Source: Atopobiaceae bacterium UBA1367
GTDB taxonomy: Bacteria > Actinomycetota > Coriobacteriia > Coriobacteriales > Atopobiaceae
Assembly: GCA_002305995.1 (NCBI GenBank)
Contig: DBRN01000012.1
Location: 677,654-737,769 of the forward strand
DNA: 60,116 nt
Direction: 5' to 3'
Below the pieces are notes generated by a model. That model was given only the letters and a program-made list of their open reading frames with translations. It was not told the origin of the DNA and did no database searches. Each line of letters opens with the position of its first letter. Position 1 is the stretch's first letter. Both the position numbers and the translations under genes were made by a program. Positions 17,000 through 31,900 of the stretch are shown here, in pieces.

Positions 17000-19900
17000 T
17001 CAGAGCTTCCATGCTCGCACCAACTCGCACCGACGGCAGAATCCCAGGGCAACGAGAAGGAGACCGGCGCAGGCAAGCAGGATCATCCCCACCCCTGCCA
17101 TGAGCGTGCTGTCACCCGTCTGAGGAATCTCCGTACCTGCGGACGTGTCGCGCCCCCCGCCATCGTTCCAGCCGTCGTACCCATACGCACCACCCTCGTC
17201 GTCCCGATCGTTGCCTCCGAGTTTTTCCCATACGGCCTCGAAGGTGTGATCCCCGATGACCAGATACTCGTCACCTGCGTAGTGCACGGAGCCACGCCAG
17301 TAAAGGAACTTATAGCCCGCACGCGTGGGCAGCGGCAGTATGAGCACGTCACCCTCGTCAGTCACATAGGTCACCGTGCCGTGCTGTCCACCGAGCGTGC
17401 CACCATTGAGGATCAGCGTGATCGTGTACTTGGCCGGATGCTTCTCAAGGTTGACGCCACCGTAGCCAGAGTTGGCGGTTGCCGTGCCAGTCTTGGGCGT
17501 CACGTTCGCCACGAACGGCCTGCTCTTGCTGCCCACATCGCCATCGGCGTCGATGTTCACGTTCTGGGCGCTTGCCGTGCCATGAACGGCTCCCGTCGAA
17601 TCGATGTCGATGTCGCCGCCAGCCGTGGCGTCCACGTTGGTGCTCGGACTCGTCAGGCTGAGATTCGTGTCGCCACCAGAGGTGGTGGAAAGGTCGTCGG
17701 CATTGACGTCAAGCGGGTTGTCATCCCTTCCGATGTCGCCGCCAGCCACGATGGTCGCGCTATGGGCCACGACGCCTGCGCCGTTGCCAGTGTCGGTGAC
17801 GTTGCCACCCGCGCCGATGCCAGCCTCGTCCTCGGCCACGACGCTGTCAATGGGCAGGTCGTCGTCGCTCTCGATGTAGACGTTGTTGCCGTATGCGTCA
17901 ACTGCGTCGGTGTCAACCTTGATCGGGTCATCCTTGGTGCCCACGTCGCCGCCGGTGCTGGCGATGTTGACTGCGGCAGCCATGAGGGTGGCGCCCGTAC
18001 CGCTGTTGAAGACTCGGACATTGCCGGTGGCCGTCAGATCGATCTTGTCTGTGGCGGCGATCGGGCTGGTGATGAGATCACCAAAGTTCTCGACGTTCAC
18101 GACGTCGGGGTCGCCGCCATCGAACGTGCCGTTGACGTTGAGCTTGCCGCCCACATCGGTGGACACCGGGTCGTCGAACGTGCCCACGCCATCGGCCATG
18201 ATGGTGAGATCGCCACCCGTGGTGATGGAGGGCCCATGCGCACCGGTGTCGCCGAGAACCTGGTCGAGCCTAGCCTTCGCCTCCTCGAGCGCGACGTTCG
18301 CATCCGTCGCGACCCGTTCGGCGTCCTTGACGGCATCGGCTTCCTGCTGCGCAAGCATCTCGTCGGTCACGTCATCCTGGTCGATGCCAAGCTCGTCAGC
18401 GATCTGCTGCCTGAGGGCATCGAGGGCGTCGTTTGCGGCATTCGCGGCATCCTGCGCGTCCTTGACGTCATCGCGCGCAGCCTCGATCGCGTCGAGCCTC
18501 CGCTGGATGTCGCCTGCCTCGGAGCGCCTCTGCTCTGCCTCAGCCACCTTGTCCTCGGCGAGCTGCCTATAGGCATCGATCGCGCCCTTGAGCTTGTCGT
18601 GGGCATCCTTCGCGCTATCGGCCGCAGCCTGAGCGTCGGTGGCCGCCTGCCTCGCGTCGTCAGCGGCCCTCTGGGCATCAGCGGCGCCCGCCGCGACATC
18701 GTCGGCCGCAGCCTGGGCGTCGGTGGCCGCCCGCCTCGCGTCGTCAGCTGCTGCCTGAGCCTCATCGGCTTCCTGCCGCTTCTCGTCGGCCTTCGCCTGG
18801 GCCTCGTCGGCCGCCGTCCTGGCCACATCAGCCGCCGCCTGCGCGGCGTCGATCTCGTCTTGCGTGGCGCTTGGGTCGGCCGCGACCGCGTCGGCGAACT
18901 CCTGCGCGGCATCCGCATCGGCCTTCGCCTGGTCGGCGGCCGCCTGAGCTGCATCCGCATCCGCCTTGGCGGCACCGGCGGCAGCCTGTGCGGTGAGCGC
19001 ATCCTGAGCGGCCTGGTTGGCGGCCGACTGCGCGTCGGCAGCGTCCTGGGCAGCCTGTCCAGCCGTGGCCTGAGCCTCGTCGGCCACCTGCTTCGCGACG
19101 TCTGCTGCTGCCTGGGCATCCACGTAGGCCTGCCACAGCTGCCCGAGGGTGTCCTCACGCAGCCTTGCGCTCTCGGCAGCGCTCTCTGCCTGCTGCTCGG
19201 CGATGCGGGCATCTTCAAGGAGCTCGGCGAGCTTGCTGGCGAGATTATCCTTGTCGGCATCCACAAGCTTGCCCTCTTGGACGATCAGGTTGGCGTCGCC
19301 GCCTGCGACGATGCCACCCACCCGCATGTCGCCAGCGGTCTCGGCAAGGTTCACATCACCGCAAGCGATTGCGTTGACGGTGGCGTCCGCGGTATCGCCT
19401 GAGCCATTCGTATCGATCTCGATAGGCCTGTCGGTGCTCCCGACATCACCCTTCGAGGCGGTGAGGCTCACGCCCTCGCTCGTGATGTTGGGCCTGGTCT
19501 CGCCCGCGTCACGCACATCGGAGATCGAGTCGGCGGTGAGCTTCACATGGCCGCCGGCGTCAATGACACCGACACCCAGGTCGCCGCTCTTCTCGATGAT
19601 GGTGACGCCTCCGCCAGACGTGACATCGATCTTGCCGGTCTGACGCTTGTCGTGGTTGGCAATCTGCCTGTAGTCGGCATGCCAGCTCGTGGTATACGCA
19701 CCGGTCGTGTGGTCGTAGACGGCCTTGGGGGTCGCACCCGCGATCTCGTTCGCGATGCTACCGACAACCGTGAGGTCAACCACGCCCGTCTCGATGACGA
19801 TCGGGCCGACGTCGCCGGTCGCGTTGAGCACCACGTCGGCGCCCTGGACGTTCACGGTCTCGCCCGGCGCGCCGACGATGTCGCCGCCCATGTTCGAGAG

Positions 19901-22900
19901 CGTCACGTCGCCCAGGTCGGAAGTGACGTCACCGATGGTCATCGTGCCGCTCAGCTGATCGATCCTCACGTCACCCAGGTTCTTGACATAGGCGCTGCCG
20001 GTGGCCTCGCCTACCACGATCGCCAGATCGCGGAGTGCGTCGATGACGCTCGGGTCAGCGCTCGGGTACGTGCTCTTGCCCCACGCATCCTGCTCGAGGG
20101 CTGCGAGGTCTTCCGCCGTCAGCAGCTGCGAGATGATGTCCGCGAGCTTCGCGCTGGTGATGGCACCTTGGGCGGTCTGGCTCGTAAGCCACTCCGCAAA
20201 GCCGGCAGCATCACCGTTGGCAAGGTACGCACCGCACGGATCGGCGGCCGCCGCGTCGAGCTGGGCGACGATGTCGTCACGGTTCGCGATGTGGTCGAGC
20301 ATCCACTGAGCAAGCTCCGCGCTATCGCCATGGACGATCGGGGTCACCATGTCCTCGGCGCCGAGGTCGCCCATATCGATGCCAGAGGCGGTGGTGCCCT
20401 GCTCGTCACGGCCGGTGCTCACCGTGACGCCCGGCGCGTCCGCGCCGATGAGGTAGTAGTCATCGACATGCGTGATGGTGAGCGGGTTGCCATTGGGCAG
20501 GTCGACCAGGAGGTAGTGGTCTACGCTGTTGATGTCGCCGGTGGTGCTCAGCGTGTAGGCAGCCGTGCCCGTGCCGGTGACCTCCTCGCCCGTGATGCCG
20601 GCGTCCGCAGTGACGTCCACCGTCGAACCCGCTGCCGCGTCGATCGCATTGAAGGTGTAGTCGCCCGCACCGTTGCGTACCACGAGGCTGCCGTATGCGC
20701 CAACCCATGCCGTGTCGCCCACGACAGAACCGCTCTCCACGACGTTGTGCGGGTTGGCGTACGCGCCCGCCGTCATGATCGACGCCGTGCCGCCAGCCAG
20801 CGTGCTCGTGCCATCCGCAAGGTTGACATGCTGGTACACGTTGTCGCGCCTCGCGACGAGACTCGCCTCGCCGCCCGCTGCGACCGCCAGGTGACCCTCG
20901 GTGCCGTCGGCCTTCGAGACACCGCGGACATCGCGGCCCGCCCGGAGGTCGATCAGCGCGTCCTTCGCCACGTCGATGGTTGTGTAGATGATGTCGAGCG
21001 TCGCGGACTGATGATACGAGGCGCCCTCGGCGACCTGGAGGTCATCGGGCAGCTGGACGGAGCCTTCGGTGTCGATCCACACGTCGCCGGTGATGACGTT
21101 CTCGTCGCCTGCGAGCGTCTCGAAGCTCACCTCGGCTTCGGTTGCGCTATACGGTGCCGTCGCCAGCGGGTCGCTGTCGACGCCGATGCTGACGCCCTCG
21201 CCCGTGATGATGGTGATCGCATCGCCCACGATGGCGGGCTTCGGATCGCCATTGACAAGCGCGGCGCCCGTGCCGGTATCGGCCAGCGTCACCGTCGTGT
21301 CCTTGCCAACGATCTCGAAAAGGGCGTAGGTGCTGCCGGTGTTCTTGAGGGTCGACCACGTATCAGCGCCGGTACCCGGAATGAGGTTGCCATCAGAGTC
21401 GGCCACGGTGCCATCGCTCATCGTGTGCTCGATGAAGATGATGTTCCCTTCCCCATCGAGGTAGTTCGTGATGATCAGGCAGAGGTCGTCGTTGTGGGTC
21501 ACCGTGATGATCTCGGTGCTGGCTGCAACGATCTGCGTCCCATCGCCGAGCGTCTTGGTCGTCGCGGTGCCGGTCGCCATGGTCGCAGTCGCATCGGCAT
21601 AGGTGCCGTCGGCCTGCAGGACATGGTACGTGCCGTCAACCGAACGGACGACCGCCGGCGTCAGGACCTCGAGGTATATCTCCTGGCCCTTCTTCAGCGT
21701 GACGCTTGAGGCCTTCGCCTGGTCCGCACCCGGCGTCATGAAGCCGATCAGGTTGCTCGGGGTGCGGAAGTAGAACACGCCGTCATCGGCAACGTAGAGG
21801 CTGTCGTTGATCTTGTAGCCGCTCGTCGTCGTGGAACCCGGCTTATACGTCGTGTCGTTCGGCAGGCCGACCTTCTTCATCTGGACGTCCTGGAACGGGC
21901 CGTAGATGGTGAGGCGAGACTCAGCGGCGCCCACATATGCGCCCGTGGTCGCACCGTGACCGACGATGCCGATCGTCGTGGTGGTGGTCGAGCCGGACGT
22001 GCTCTGCGCAAGCGTCACGTCGACGGGAACGAGGTCGACGTAATTGAGCCTCACCGTGTACTCGCACGGATAGTACAGGTACGGCACATATTGACCGTGA
22101 CCGCCGCTCACACCATCTTTGTAGCAGAAGCGCAGGATGCTCGCGTCGCTCCAGGTGTATCCAGCGTCAGTGGGAAGGGTCGACGTCGCATTCCACTCCA
22201 TGGCGGTGGGCTTCCTGTTGATGTCGCCCGCATGATGGGAGTACGTCGTGATCGACGTGCGCTCCGTGAGCAGCGACGACGTCCAGATCTTGCCTGACAG
22301 CTGCTGGTACAGCAGCTTGACCGCATCGGGGGCATCCGACGGGATCGCCGAGGTGTCGACGTAATAATACCCCTCGGCCGTCTTCTTCAAGGCGGTGAGC
22401 AGCGTGCCGTTGTAATAGTAGCCGGCAATGCCCGTAGCCCTCGAAAGCTCGAAGTGACCGCCGTGATAGTACACATTGCCCGTGAAGGTGAGCCTGACCG
22501 TTACCTGCTTGTCCGTGCCGAGGAAATTGTCGATCGCGACATCGGGATGCCTCATGATCGATCTCACATACGAGCTATCACCCTGACCAGGCGTGTTGCT
22601 GCCACCATCAGCGAGGAAGCCAATGAGGACACTGCTGCCGGAGCTGAGGGTGCCCCATATCTCGCTCAGCGAGACATAGGTGACGCCATCCTCGGTGTAG
22701 TGGCCGGTATCGGTGGGATCTGCCTTGGAGTAGTCGATGTAGTCCTTTGCAGAGCCCGTAACGGTGCTTCCGCTGACAGCCTGCCAGGCAGCCATCGTCT
22801 TGGTGCTGCTGTCGTACGAGAGCAGGTACACCTGACCACTGTCCTTCGGCGTCGTGAGCTCATCGAGCGCCTCGATCTCGCTCGCCTGCCCCTTCAGGTG

Positions 22901-25900
22901 CGTGAGGAGCCAGCTGGCAAGCATCGTGCTGTTCGTCACCTGCGTGCCAGCGGCATTGAGGCCGGCTTTCAGGCAGACGATCGACTTGAGCTCGTCGTTG
23001 CTCAGGAGGCTGGAAACGACGCTCGTGTGTTGATGGTCCGCAAGCATGTCATTGAAGAATGCGAGCAAGCCGTCCTTGTCGCCCTTCTCCACATAGTCCG
23101 CGGCAAGGTTCCGGTACCTCCTGTCGAGGTCCTCGATACGCGTCTTGGAGGCCTCCGTGATGCTGCCACCGCTCGTTTGGATCAGGTGAGCGGTCAGCCA
23201 CGATGCAAGCTTGTCCATCTGGCTGTTCTTGTATCCCATAACCGCCGCGACAGCGATCGGCTTGCCGAAGGAGGCCCGCATGTCGCCGCTTGTGATCAAC
23301 GACGTGATGATCGACTTCTGCATTGCCTCGTCACCGTGAGTCGCGTCGTCAATCCACGCCCACATGAGAAGGCCGTTCGGGTCGTTGTTCCCTACCATGT
23401 CGGTGAACGTCTCGGCGCCCTCGGGAGTCATGCCATCGAGTTCCGCCTGGACGGTCGTGTTGCTCGAAAGCCTCTCGTACAGCCACTCGTAGAATGCGTC
23501 CGTGACGTGACGCGCATCGTACAGATACCCGGCAAGAGTGTCCTTGTCCGTGTAATCGCTCGCCTGAACCAGGCTCGCCACGAGCGCCTCAAGCTCGCCT
23601 GTGCCAAACGTGTCAATCCACGCAGAGAGACCCGTGGTGAAGCCGTCCGGCACGGAACCGTTGATGAGGCCATAGAACACCGAATGCTCGCCGTAGTTGG
23701 TATCGATGTGCGCAAGAACGTCGGCGTTCTCCTCCAGCTTCAACTTGTCGAGCAGCCATTCCGCGAAATTGTCGCGCGCCATGATGGCAAGAGCCACCGT
23801 CGCCTTCTCGGCAGCGGTCAGGCTGTTGTAGTCGCCGTCGGCGATCAGGCGGTCAACGAGCTGCGTGAGGAGCTCCTCCGTCAGCGTGCCATCCAACATC
23901 CAGCCCTCGAGCCAGGCATGCAGCGCCGTCGCGTCGCCGTCGGTCACGATGCTCGAAACCGAGCTGCCATACGGAATGCCAAGCGCCACTGCGAGCGTGT
24001 AGCTGTAGTCATGCGGGTACGTGCCGACGAGCTGATAGTAGGTCACGGACCCCACGGTGATGAGTGCCGACGCGGTCATCTCGATGGTTGCGGGGACTTC
24101 CATGGTCACGATCGTGCCGTCTTCCTGCTCGGCACTGACGGTGACCCTCTTGGCCTCGTCGACGATGATGACCTTCGAGCCGCTCGTGATCAGGTTCTTG
24201 AGCCACTCGCCGTTCACGGACGAAAGCAGCATCTCAAAGGTGGTCTCTTCCGCGAGCGTGATGTAGCCCGTGGTGAGGTCAAGCGTCACGCCTTCCTTAA
24301 GCGTCGCGATGAGGTGCTGGGTGTCGCCGACCATGGTCTTCGTGATTGCACACTCAGAGAGATCGACATCGAGGTCGCCCTCGATGACACGCGTGACGAC
24401 GCCATCGGCATCGGTGCATATCATCGTGCCGTTCGGCAGCAGGTACGTAGAGCCCATGCTGGAGGAGCTGATGCGGTATGCAACCAGCGCCTTCGCGTCG
24501 AGGGTCACGTCGGAGGTGAGGTTGGCGAGGCGGTCGTCGGCGTACTGCGGCGTGCCCGGCGTGGGCATCGTGACAATCGTCGACGCCTTGGTCGGGTCGC
24601 GGTAGATGGTGATGGCCGTGTTGATGTACAGGTTGGTGGTCGCACCGCCCACGATGTGGCCGACGTTGACCGCGCTGTCACGGGCGGCTGCCGTGGCCGG
24701 CGTCGTGCCTGCGACGGTCTTCACGTCGGTGATGCCGAGGTAGACGTCGCCCGCAGCCTCGACCGACGTGGTGGGAGCCACGTCACCGGACCACGTGGAG
24801 TAGACGTTCACGCGCTTGTCGGCGCTGCCCACGTTCTGGGCGTTGGACACGATGAGCTCGTGCGCCCAGATGGGTGCCACGGCAATCTCGAGCTTGGCCG
24901 TGCTCACGCTCTCCCTCCCGGCAATCAGGCTGCCGCGGTTCTCGGGGTCGGTCCACGTGAAGCTCACGGAACCCATGAGGTTCGCGATGAGGTTCGAGAA
25001 GGTGACATCGGCTCCCTTCTCGTTCACGATGCTCACCACGGGCCTCACTGGCTTGCCATCGATGCCGCCGGCCTCGCCCGTCTTGATGGCGGAGCCGAAC
25101 GCCTTGCCGTTCACGTCAGGGCTCAGGTAGTCGGCGTTCTCGACGGTGATGGCGTTGAGGAACAGGTCGAGGCTCGTGCGGTTCGTCACCGTCACGTACG
25201 GGATGAGGTTCTGGTCGTAGACGTTCAACGCAGCGTCACTCGTCGTCTTGTTGACCTTGGTGATGCTTCCCTTGTGGTTGGTCTCGATGTCGAGCGTGCC
25301 CTTCAGCGGGTTGCTGATGGTGCTGAGACAGATGCTCTCACCCTTCACGATCGTCCAGATCTCGCGCTCGCCGCGGATGCCCACGGCCCGCACGAGCGGG
25401 TCGTCATCGGCGCCAGAGACATCGATCGCGATGCCGGCGGCTGCGTCGCCCACGTAGAACGCGCACGTGTCCGCAAGGTTGACGAGCGCCGTCACGTTCT
25501 CTGCCGGCGGAATGCTCGACGGGCGATTAAGGCTCGCGAAGAACGAGCTCTTGTAGCCATTCGCGAATGCCATGTACTTGAGGTTGTTCGTCGCCACGAC
25601 GTCGATGTCTGCACCGTAGACGGCGGTGTTCGCCATGTCAACGACGGCGGTGAAGCTCGAGCTGAGCGCCATATACGCCTTGGAGTCGGCAGCGCCGATG
25701 GCAGAGATGGACGCATAGGTATGCGAGTAGACATTGTTGCCGTCGGAGCTGCCGTCGCCCGTTGCCGCCCTCACGGACGGGTTCAGCGTCGACGTGATGA
25801 CAACCGTGTCGTAACCGCGAATCTCCGCGTTGCGAACCGTCGTCTTGTTATCGACATGCACGAAGTCGTCAACGTGCGCGTCGACGTTCGCGCCGAGCGC

Positions 25901-28900
25901 GCCACCGCGCGCATACGCGTAGTCGACGAGCGTCAGCGCGCTTGTGTGAGAGTCGATCTCCACGTTGTCAGCGGTGATGCGAGTCTTAGCCGCGTTGTCG
26001 GAACCGATGACGACATCACCCGTCAACGTGATATGGGCCTCGGAATAGGCATCGGGCTTGACGCCGACGCCCTTCGCATGCACATAGGTGCTGTTGTAGA
26101 AGTACCGCATGGACGAGTCGGTGTAGATCATCGTGGTTCCGAAGGTGTTCTCGATGCTCACGCCTGCAGCGATGATGGTCTTGACAGTCGACGTGATGCG
26201 TTCCTTCGTGCGGGTCTTCGAGATGCCCACGAAACCACCAGCGCTGGCAGACGCCTCGCTCTTGATCTCATCGGCCGTGCCTGCCGCCGCATGGATGTCC
26301 ACGCCACCGAAGTCGGCAGAGATCTTCGTGCCGGCACCGATGCTCGTGCTCACCGTGCGCGTGAGATGGATGTTCGCATACAGCGTATTGCCCGCAACGA
26401 AGCCGGATGCGCCATCGGACTTCGTTATCGCGGACTGCGTGTTGCTGCCGTTCGCGACGACACTGACGCTCTTGCCGGCGATGAGCTCGGCGTTCTTTCC
26501 CACTGTGGCATCGACGGCGGTCTTGGTGGTCGACTGCGCCCAGGTGGTGTCTGCGCTGACCGCGATGCCGATGCCGCTCGACGTCACCGTCGACTTCGCC
26601 GTCGGCAGCGAGTCAGCGAGGACGTTGATGCTGCCGCCTGTCTTGATGATGGTGTTATCGCCAACCGTCGCAGCGGTCTTGAGATTCGAGTTTGACTCGA
26701 ACGTCGCGTTGGCGAAATCGCCAACGGCGACGACCTGACCGAGCGTGACCTTGCCCTCGGTGGAGCCGTAGTTCTTACCGGAGACGCTCACGTTGCCGCC
26801 CGCGACAACCGTCGTGTTGTTGCCGATCGTGGCCTGGACGCTCTGCGGGCTCGAAGTGCCCAGGTTGGCATATGCCCTGGCCACGGCCACACTGGTGCCA
26901 CCGACAGCCACGCCCTTGCTGACCTGGGCATGCGCATGTGCCATGCCATGGGCGTTGACGTCGACGTCGTTCGTCGCATTGAGCGTGATGGCGCTCATGG
27001 ACGCACTCACGTTGTCCTGGGAGTCGGCGTATGCCTCGAGGTCGCTGATGGTGGCGAGTGCGACCGAAACCGCCGAGCTCGCCGTCGCATCGGAGTCAGC
27101 GTAGGTCGTCGCCGCGATCTTGGCGGATCTCACCGTGTAGACGGTGTCAGTCGCCGTCGTGGACGGCTTGTTCGTCATCGGGTCGATGACGGTGACGTAC
27201 GCGCTGTTCTTGGAGGAGCTCAGGGAGGTCGCGGTGTTCGAGGTTCCCTCGATGAGGCTCACGTTGGCGCCCTTCACCTTCGTGCCGCCGACCACTGCAT
27301 TCGCAGCCACCGGCTTCGCCTCGGTGCCGAGCTTCGACAGGACCTGGAAGGCGCCGGCGCTCACAACGCCGCTGAAGGTGCTGAAGGCGCTCTGGGTCAC
27401 GCTCTGGGTCGCCTTCGCGTCGTTCACGGCGACCATGCAGCCGCCAACCGCGACCTTGGGCGTGCGGCCTTCGGCCTTCGCCTGAGAGGCGCCCGTCGCC
27501 TGGACGTTCAAGGCGCCGGCCACGGCCAGCGTGCCGCTGCCGGTAAGGCCGGCCGATGCGGTGGTGTTCGTGGTGGCATGCGCCACGTTGACGGAGACGT
27601 TGGCCAGCGGGGAGATCATGACGCCCGCATTCTCGGGACCGTTGCCGGCACATGCCTCGGACTCGTAGTCCACAAGGACGTTCGCGGAGCCCATGGTGCT
27701 CGCGCCGCGCAGGCCGAGGAGAGACTCGAAGATGCCCTTGGCCTCAGCGCGCGAGTCGAGGACGCCGACGCCAAGGAACTGAACCGTGACAACCGGTGAG
27801 ATGACGTCGGACTTCGCGTATGAGACGGCATTCGTCCTGACGTTCACGGCGCCCGTGCCGACATTGATGTTGGCGTTCCTCACCATGGCGCGCGCGGTGG
27901 CGTCCATCGTGGCCTTGCCCGTGGAAACGCCGATGCCGATGAGGCTCACGTCAACGATGTTGCCAACCGTGCCGTTGGTGCCGATCAGCGAGGTGGCACC
28001 CTGCTTGTCGGGGGTCGTGCCGAGGTTGAAGTTCGAGATGACGTTGACCGCGCCGCCGTTCGTGTTGACGGTGGCGTTTTCGATCTTCGCCTCTTGCGTC
28101 GCCTTCACGGTCGCAAAGGCATTGTTGTCAGCGACCCTGGCGCCGGCGATGGTCACAGGACCAGCGCCCATCTGCGCCCTCGCCGTGGCGTGGCCGTTCG
28201 CCTCGACGGTCACGGCGCCGCCGGTGATGACGAGCGTGCCCGTGCCGAGGACTTCGGCATTGTTGACGCTGTCGTTCTCAGCGACGGCGACGTTGACGGC
28301 AACCGCGATGGCCGCATTGACGGAACCGACGCCCTGCGCATTGGCAACGGTCACGTTCGGCTTATCAGAGCGACCCGCGTAGACGGCCAGCGAGCCGGTC
28401 TTCACCGTGGAGCCGGTGGTGTCGACGATGGCGCGGTTGTCCGCGGTGAGGTTCGAGACGTAGACGTTCACGCCAACCGCGATGGCACCGGCGGCGACGG
28501 CGAGGACCTCGGTGTCGGTCTTTGCGGAGAGGTTCGCATCGATGACGGTCGCGCCGTCGACGATGACGTTCTTCTCGTTGATGCCGACGCGTGCGAGCGT
28601 GTCGTTGTCGATGACGAGCACGTTGGTGCCCACGGAGATGGCGCCGGCGGCGACGCCGAGCGTGAGTGCCTGGCCGGAGGTCGTCACGTTGTTGGCCATG
28701 GTGAGCGTGCCCACATGCGCCGTGCGGTTCGTGCCGCTTGCGCCGGCGATGGCCTCCTTGACCCTACCGGTGACGAGAGGCGTCGTGCCCACGTACGTGA
28801 GGACGATCGGGTCGACCGTGGCAACGGCAACGCCGACGCCCACGGCGATGGCACCGGCGGTGCCACCGATGAGGTAGGCGTTCGACCGCACGTCACCATC

Positions 28901-31900
28901 GGACGTCACGACGAGGTTGGCGACGTTGCCCATCGTCGTCGCCTGGCCCACGAAGGTGTGGATGGTCATGTGGTCCGCAGAAACGGCCACGGCGCCGTTG
29001 ACGGCCACCGCGGCACCCGAGATGGTGGCCGCGAAAGTCGTGGCGTCGAAGTCGGCGTCGGTCAGGACGCTCGCGGTGCCAAAGACGTCCTCGACCGTGG
29101 AGGTGCCGACGATGCCGGCAAAGACCACGCCGTTGCTCACGACGGTGGCCGCAGATGCGGTTACGGCAACCGCGCCTGCCGCAAGGCCGAAGGTCGCCGC
29201 CGTGGCAACCGGGAAGTGCGTGTCGGCCTTGACCGTGAGGTTGTGGGCCCTTGTCACGTCGCCCGCGATGTAGGCGTAGGAATTGCTGTCGAGGCCGAGG
29301 TACGCGACGACCGGGGAGACGCCGACCATGGCACCGGCGCCGGCGGCGCCGACCACGCGGACGCTGCGGCCCGAGAACACGTCGCGGACGCCACTGGTGT
29401 CGACCTCGTCGTACACGGGACTGTCGTTGGTGGATTTCTCCTCGTTCTTGACGCGCGAGCCCTTCTGCACCTCTCCCGCGAACCACTCGTTGCGCGCCAC
29501 CTCGTCACCCGTGTTGGCGACCTTGGTGGAACCCGTCCACGCAGTGACCCTCACGTCACCGGTGGCGGTGAGCCTGGAGCCAGTCTCGGTGTACGCCGCG
29601 GCGTTGGCATACGTGATGCCGACGGCGATGTTCGTCGCCACTGCTGCCGTGCCTGCACCGGCTGCGGTGAAGGCCATGGCGTCGAGGAGCAGGTGGCTCT
29701 TTGCGTCGATGGTGATGTTGCGGCCAGCTACGTGGGCGTTGGCACCCACGTAGGCGCGCGCGATGTCGTCGCCCTCGATGACGGGGACGTCACCGGTCGA
29801 CGTCGTTGCCGTGGCGCTCTTGCCGAGGTCGGCAGCGGTCGCAACCGCGGCGTCCCTGCCGCTGTCGCTCGTGCTGCCCGTGTAATAGGTCTTGCCAGAC
29901 GCAAGCGCCGTGTCCTTGGTGCGCTCATACGTCCCGTCGGGCTTCTTCTCGTAATAGGTCTTGATGTCTTTGACATCGGGCTTCGTGACTGCGGTGTACG
30001 TGACATCCGAGAAGCCGCCGCTGTTGACTTCGTCATTGGTGTGATGCACGCCGTCGCCCTCGAGCTCGGGGGCGAACTCGGTGCCCGAAAGCTTTGCGGC
30101 GATGCGGTAATCGGCCTCGGAGTTCGGGTCGTGCTCGATGTAGTACGTCTTGCCGCTCACGAGCGCGGCATCGCTCGTCAGGACGTGCGTGCCGTCGCCA
30201 TTCCTCTCGTAGTAGCCTGCGATGTCATCGACGCTCGGCTCCTCGACCTCGAGGTACTCCATATCCTTGAGGATGGAGGACACGAGCTTCTGCCAGAACT
30301 CGTCAGCCTTGAAGTAATGCGTGCCGTCGGAATCCTTCGCGATGGTGTCGGCGGAATCCTGGTCGATGTTGCCGCCCACGACGGTGACGAGGACGGTCGC
30401 GCCGATGCCAGCCACACCAGAGCCGGCAACGGTTGCGAGGTACATCTGGACATCGCGGTTCGCGATGGCTTCGACGCTCACATCGCCCGTGCACGCAACG
30501 ACGGTGCGCCTGCCGACATACGCCTCGACGTTGTTGGTCGACTTTGCGACGACGGCGGTGACGCCGACGCTCGCGGCGCCAGAACCCGCAATGGTGCCGG
30601 CGATGCTCAGCAGCTTGAAGTCGTCATGGGCGGCGACGTTCAGGCTTGCGGCGTCGACCGTGCTCTGCGTCGCGGTCGCGGCCTCGGATTCGGTCCCGAC
30701 GTATGCCTGGACCGTCACCTTCGTAACCACCACGGCGACGGTGCCGGAAACGGCGGTCGTGCCTGCGCCCGAGATGCCGATGACGTCGGCGTCCACGCGC
30801 TCGGCAGAATTGGCGGTGACATCCACCGCGCCCGCGGCGTCGACGTCAGCACCGGCCACGACGCGGGCGATGGTCTTCGTGCGGAAGTAGGTCACGGCGA
30901 CGATACCGGTGACGCTTGCCGTGCCGGAACCGGCGACGGCGCCCGCGCCGTTAATCAGATGGCTGTCGTTCTCGGCATGAACCGTGACGTCGCCAGATGC
31001 GTTCACGGCACCACCGAGCTCGGCGGTGTTGGAGTTGTCGAAGTACAGCACGGTGGAGCCCGCGCCAACCGCGACGGTGCCGGCGCCGGAGATGCTCACG
31101 GCGAAGATGTACAGCTTATCGGTATACGTGCCGTCTGCATCGGTCTCGACGTTGCCGGTCTTCACCTCGACGTTATGCGCATGAACGATGCCCGCCTCGT
31201 GGGCGTTCACCGATGCGATGACGTCCTTGTCATAGGTGAGGACGGTGACGGTGGCGCCCACGCCCACCGTGCCAGCGCCGTCAAGCGATCCGCCCACCAG
31301 GTAGATGTTGGAGTTCGACGAGGCGAGCGTCGCTAAGTCACCCTCCGCATCATTGTCGGAGTCGGCGTCCGTCCGCCCGCCTCCGTAGATGATCGCGTGA
31401 ACGGCATTCGAGTAGACGCCGGTGTTCACCACGCCCGCGACGGCAACATTGGTGCCACCGGCGCCCGAAATGGCGATGGCCAGGAAGGTCTCGTTCGACG
31501 TTGCCGAAACGGTGATGCCCTTGCGCTTGTTCGTGCGGCTCGGCGTGGCAATGCCCGACCCGCCGCCGCCAGCGGCAAGTACGGCGCCGTGGCCGACGAG
31601 CGCGAGCACGTCATTGTCGACGACCGTCGTGAGGACGGTGGCGCCAACGGCCACGTCGCCACCGGAGAAGCCACCGGCCGCGACATACATCTTGGTGTCG
31701 TAGTCCGCGAGGATGCCGATGGAGCCCTGCTTTGCGATGAGCTCGGTGCCCGTTGCGACGAGCCTCTCATTCGCAGCGCCCGGGCTCTCGAGCGAGCCGA
31801 TGATCGCCTCGACGCGGTTGCTCGACACGATGACCGGAATGGTGCCGGTCACGGCGACCTTGCCGGCCGCGGCGCCGCCGACGACGACGATGACCGAGTA

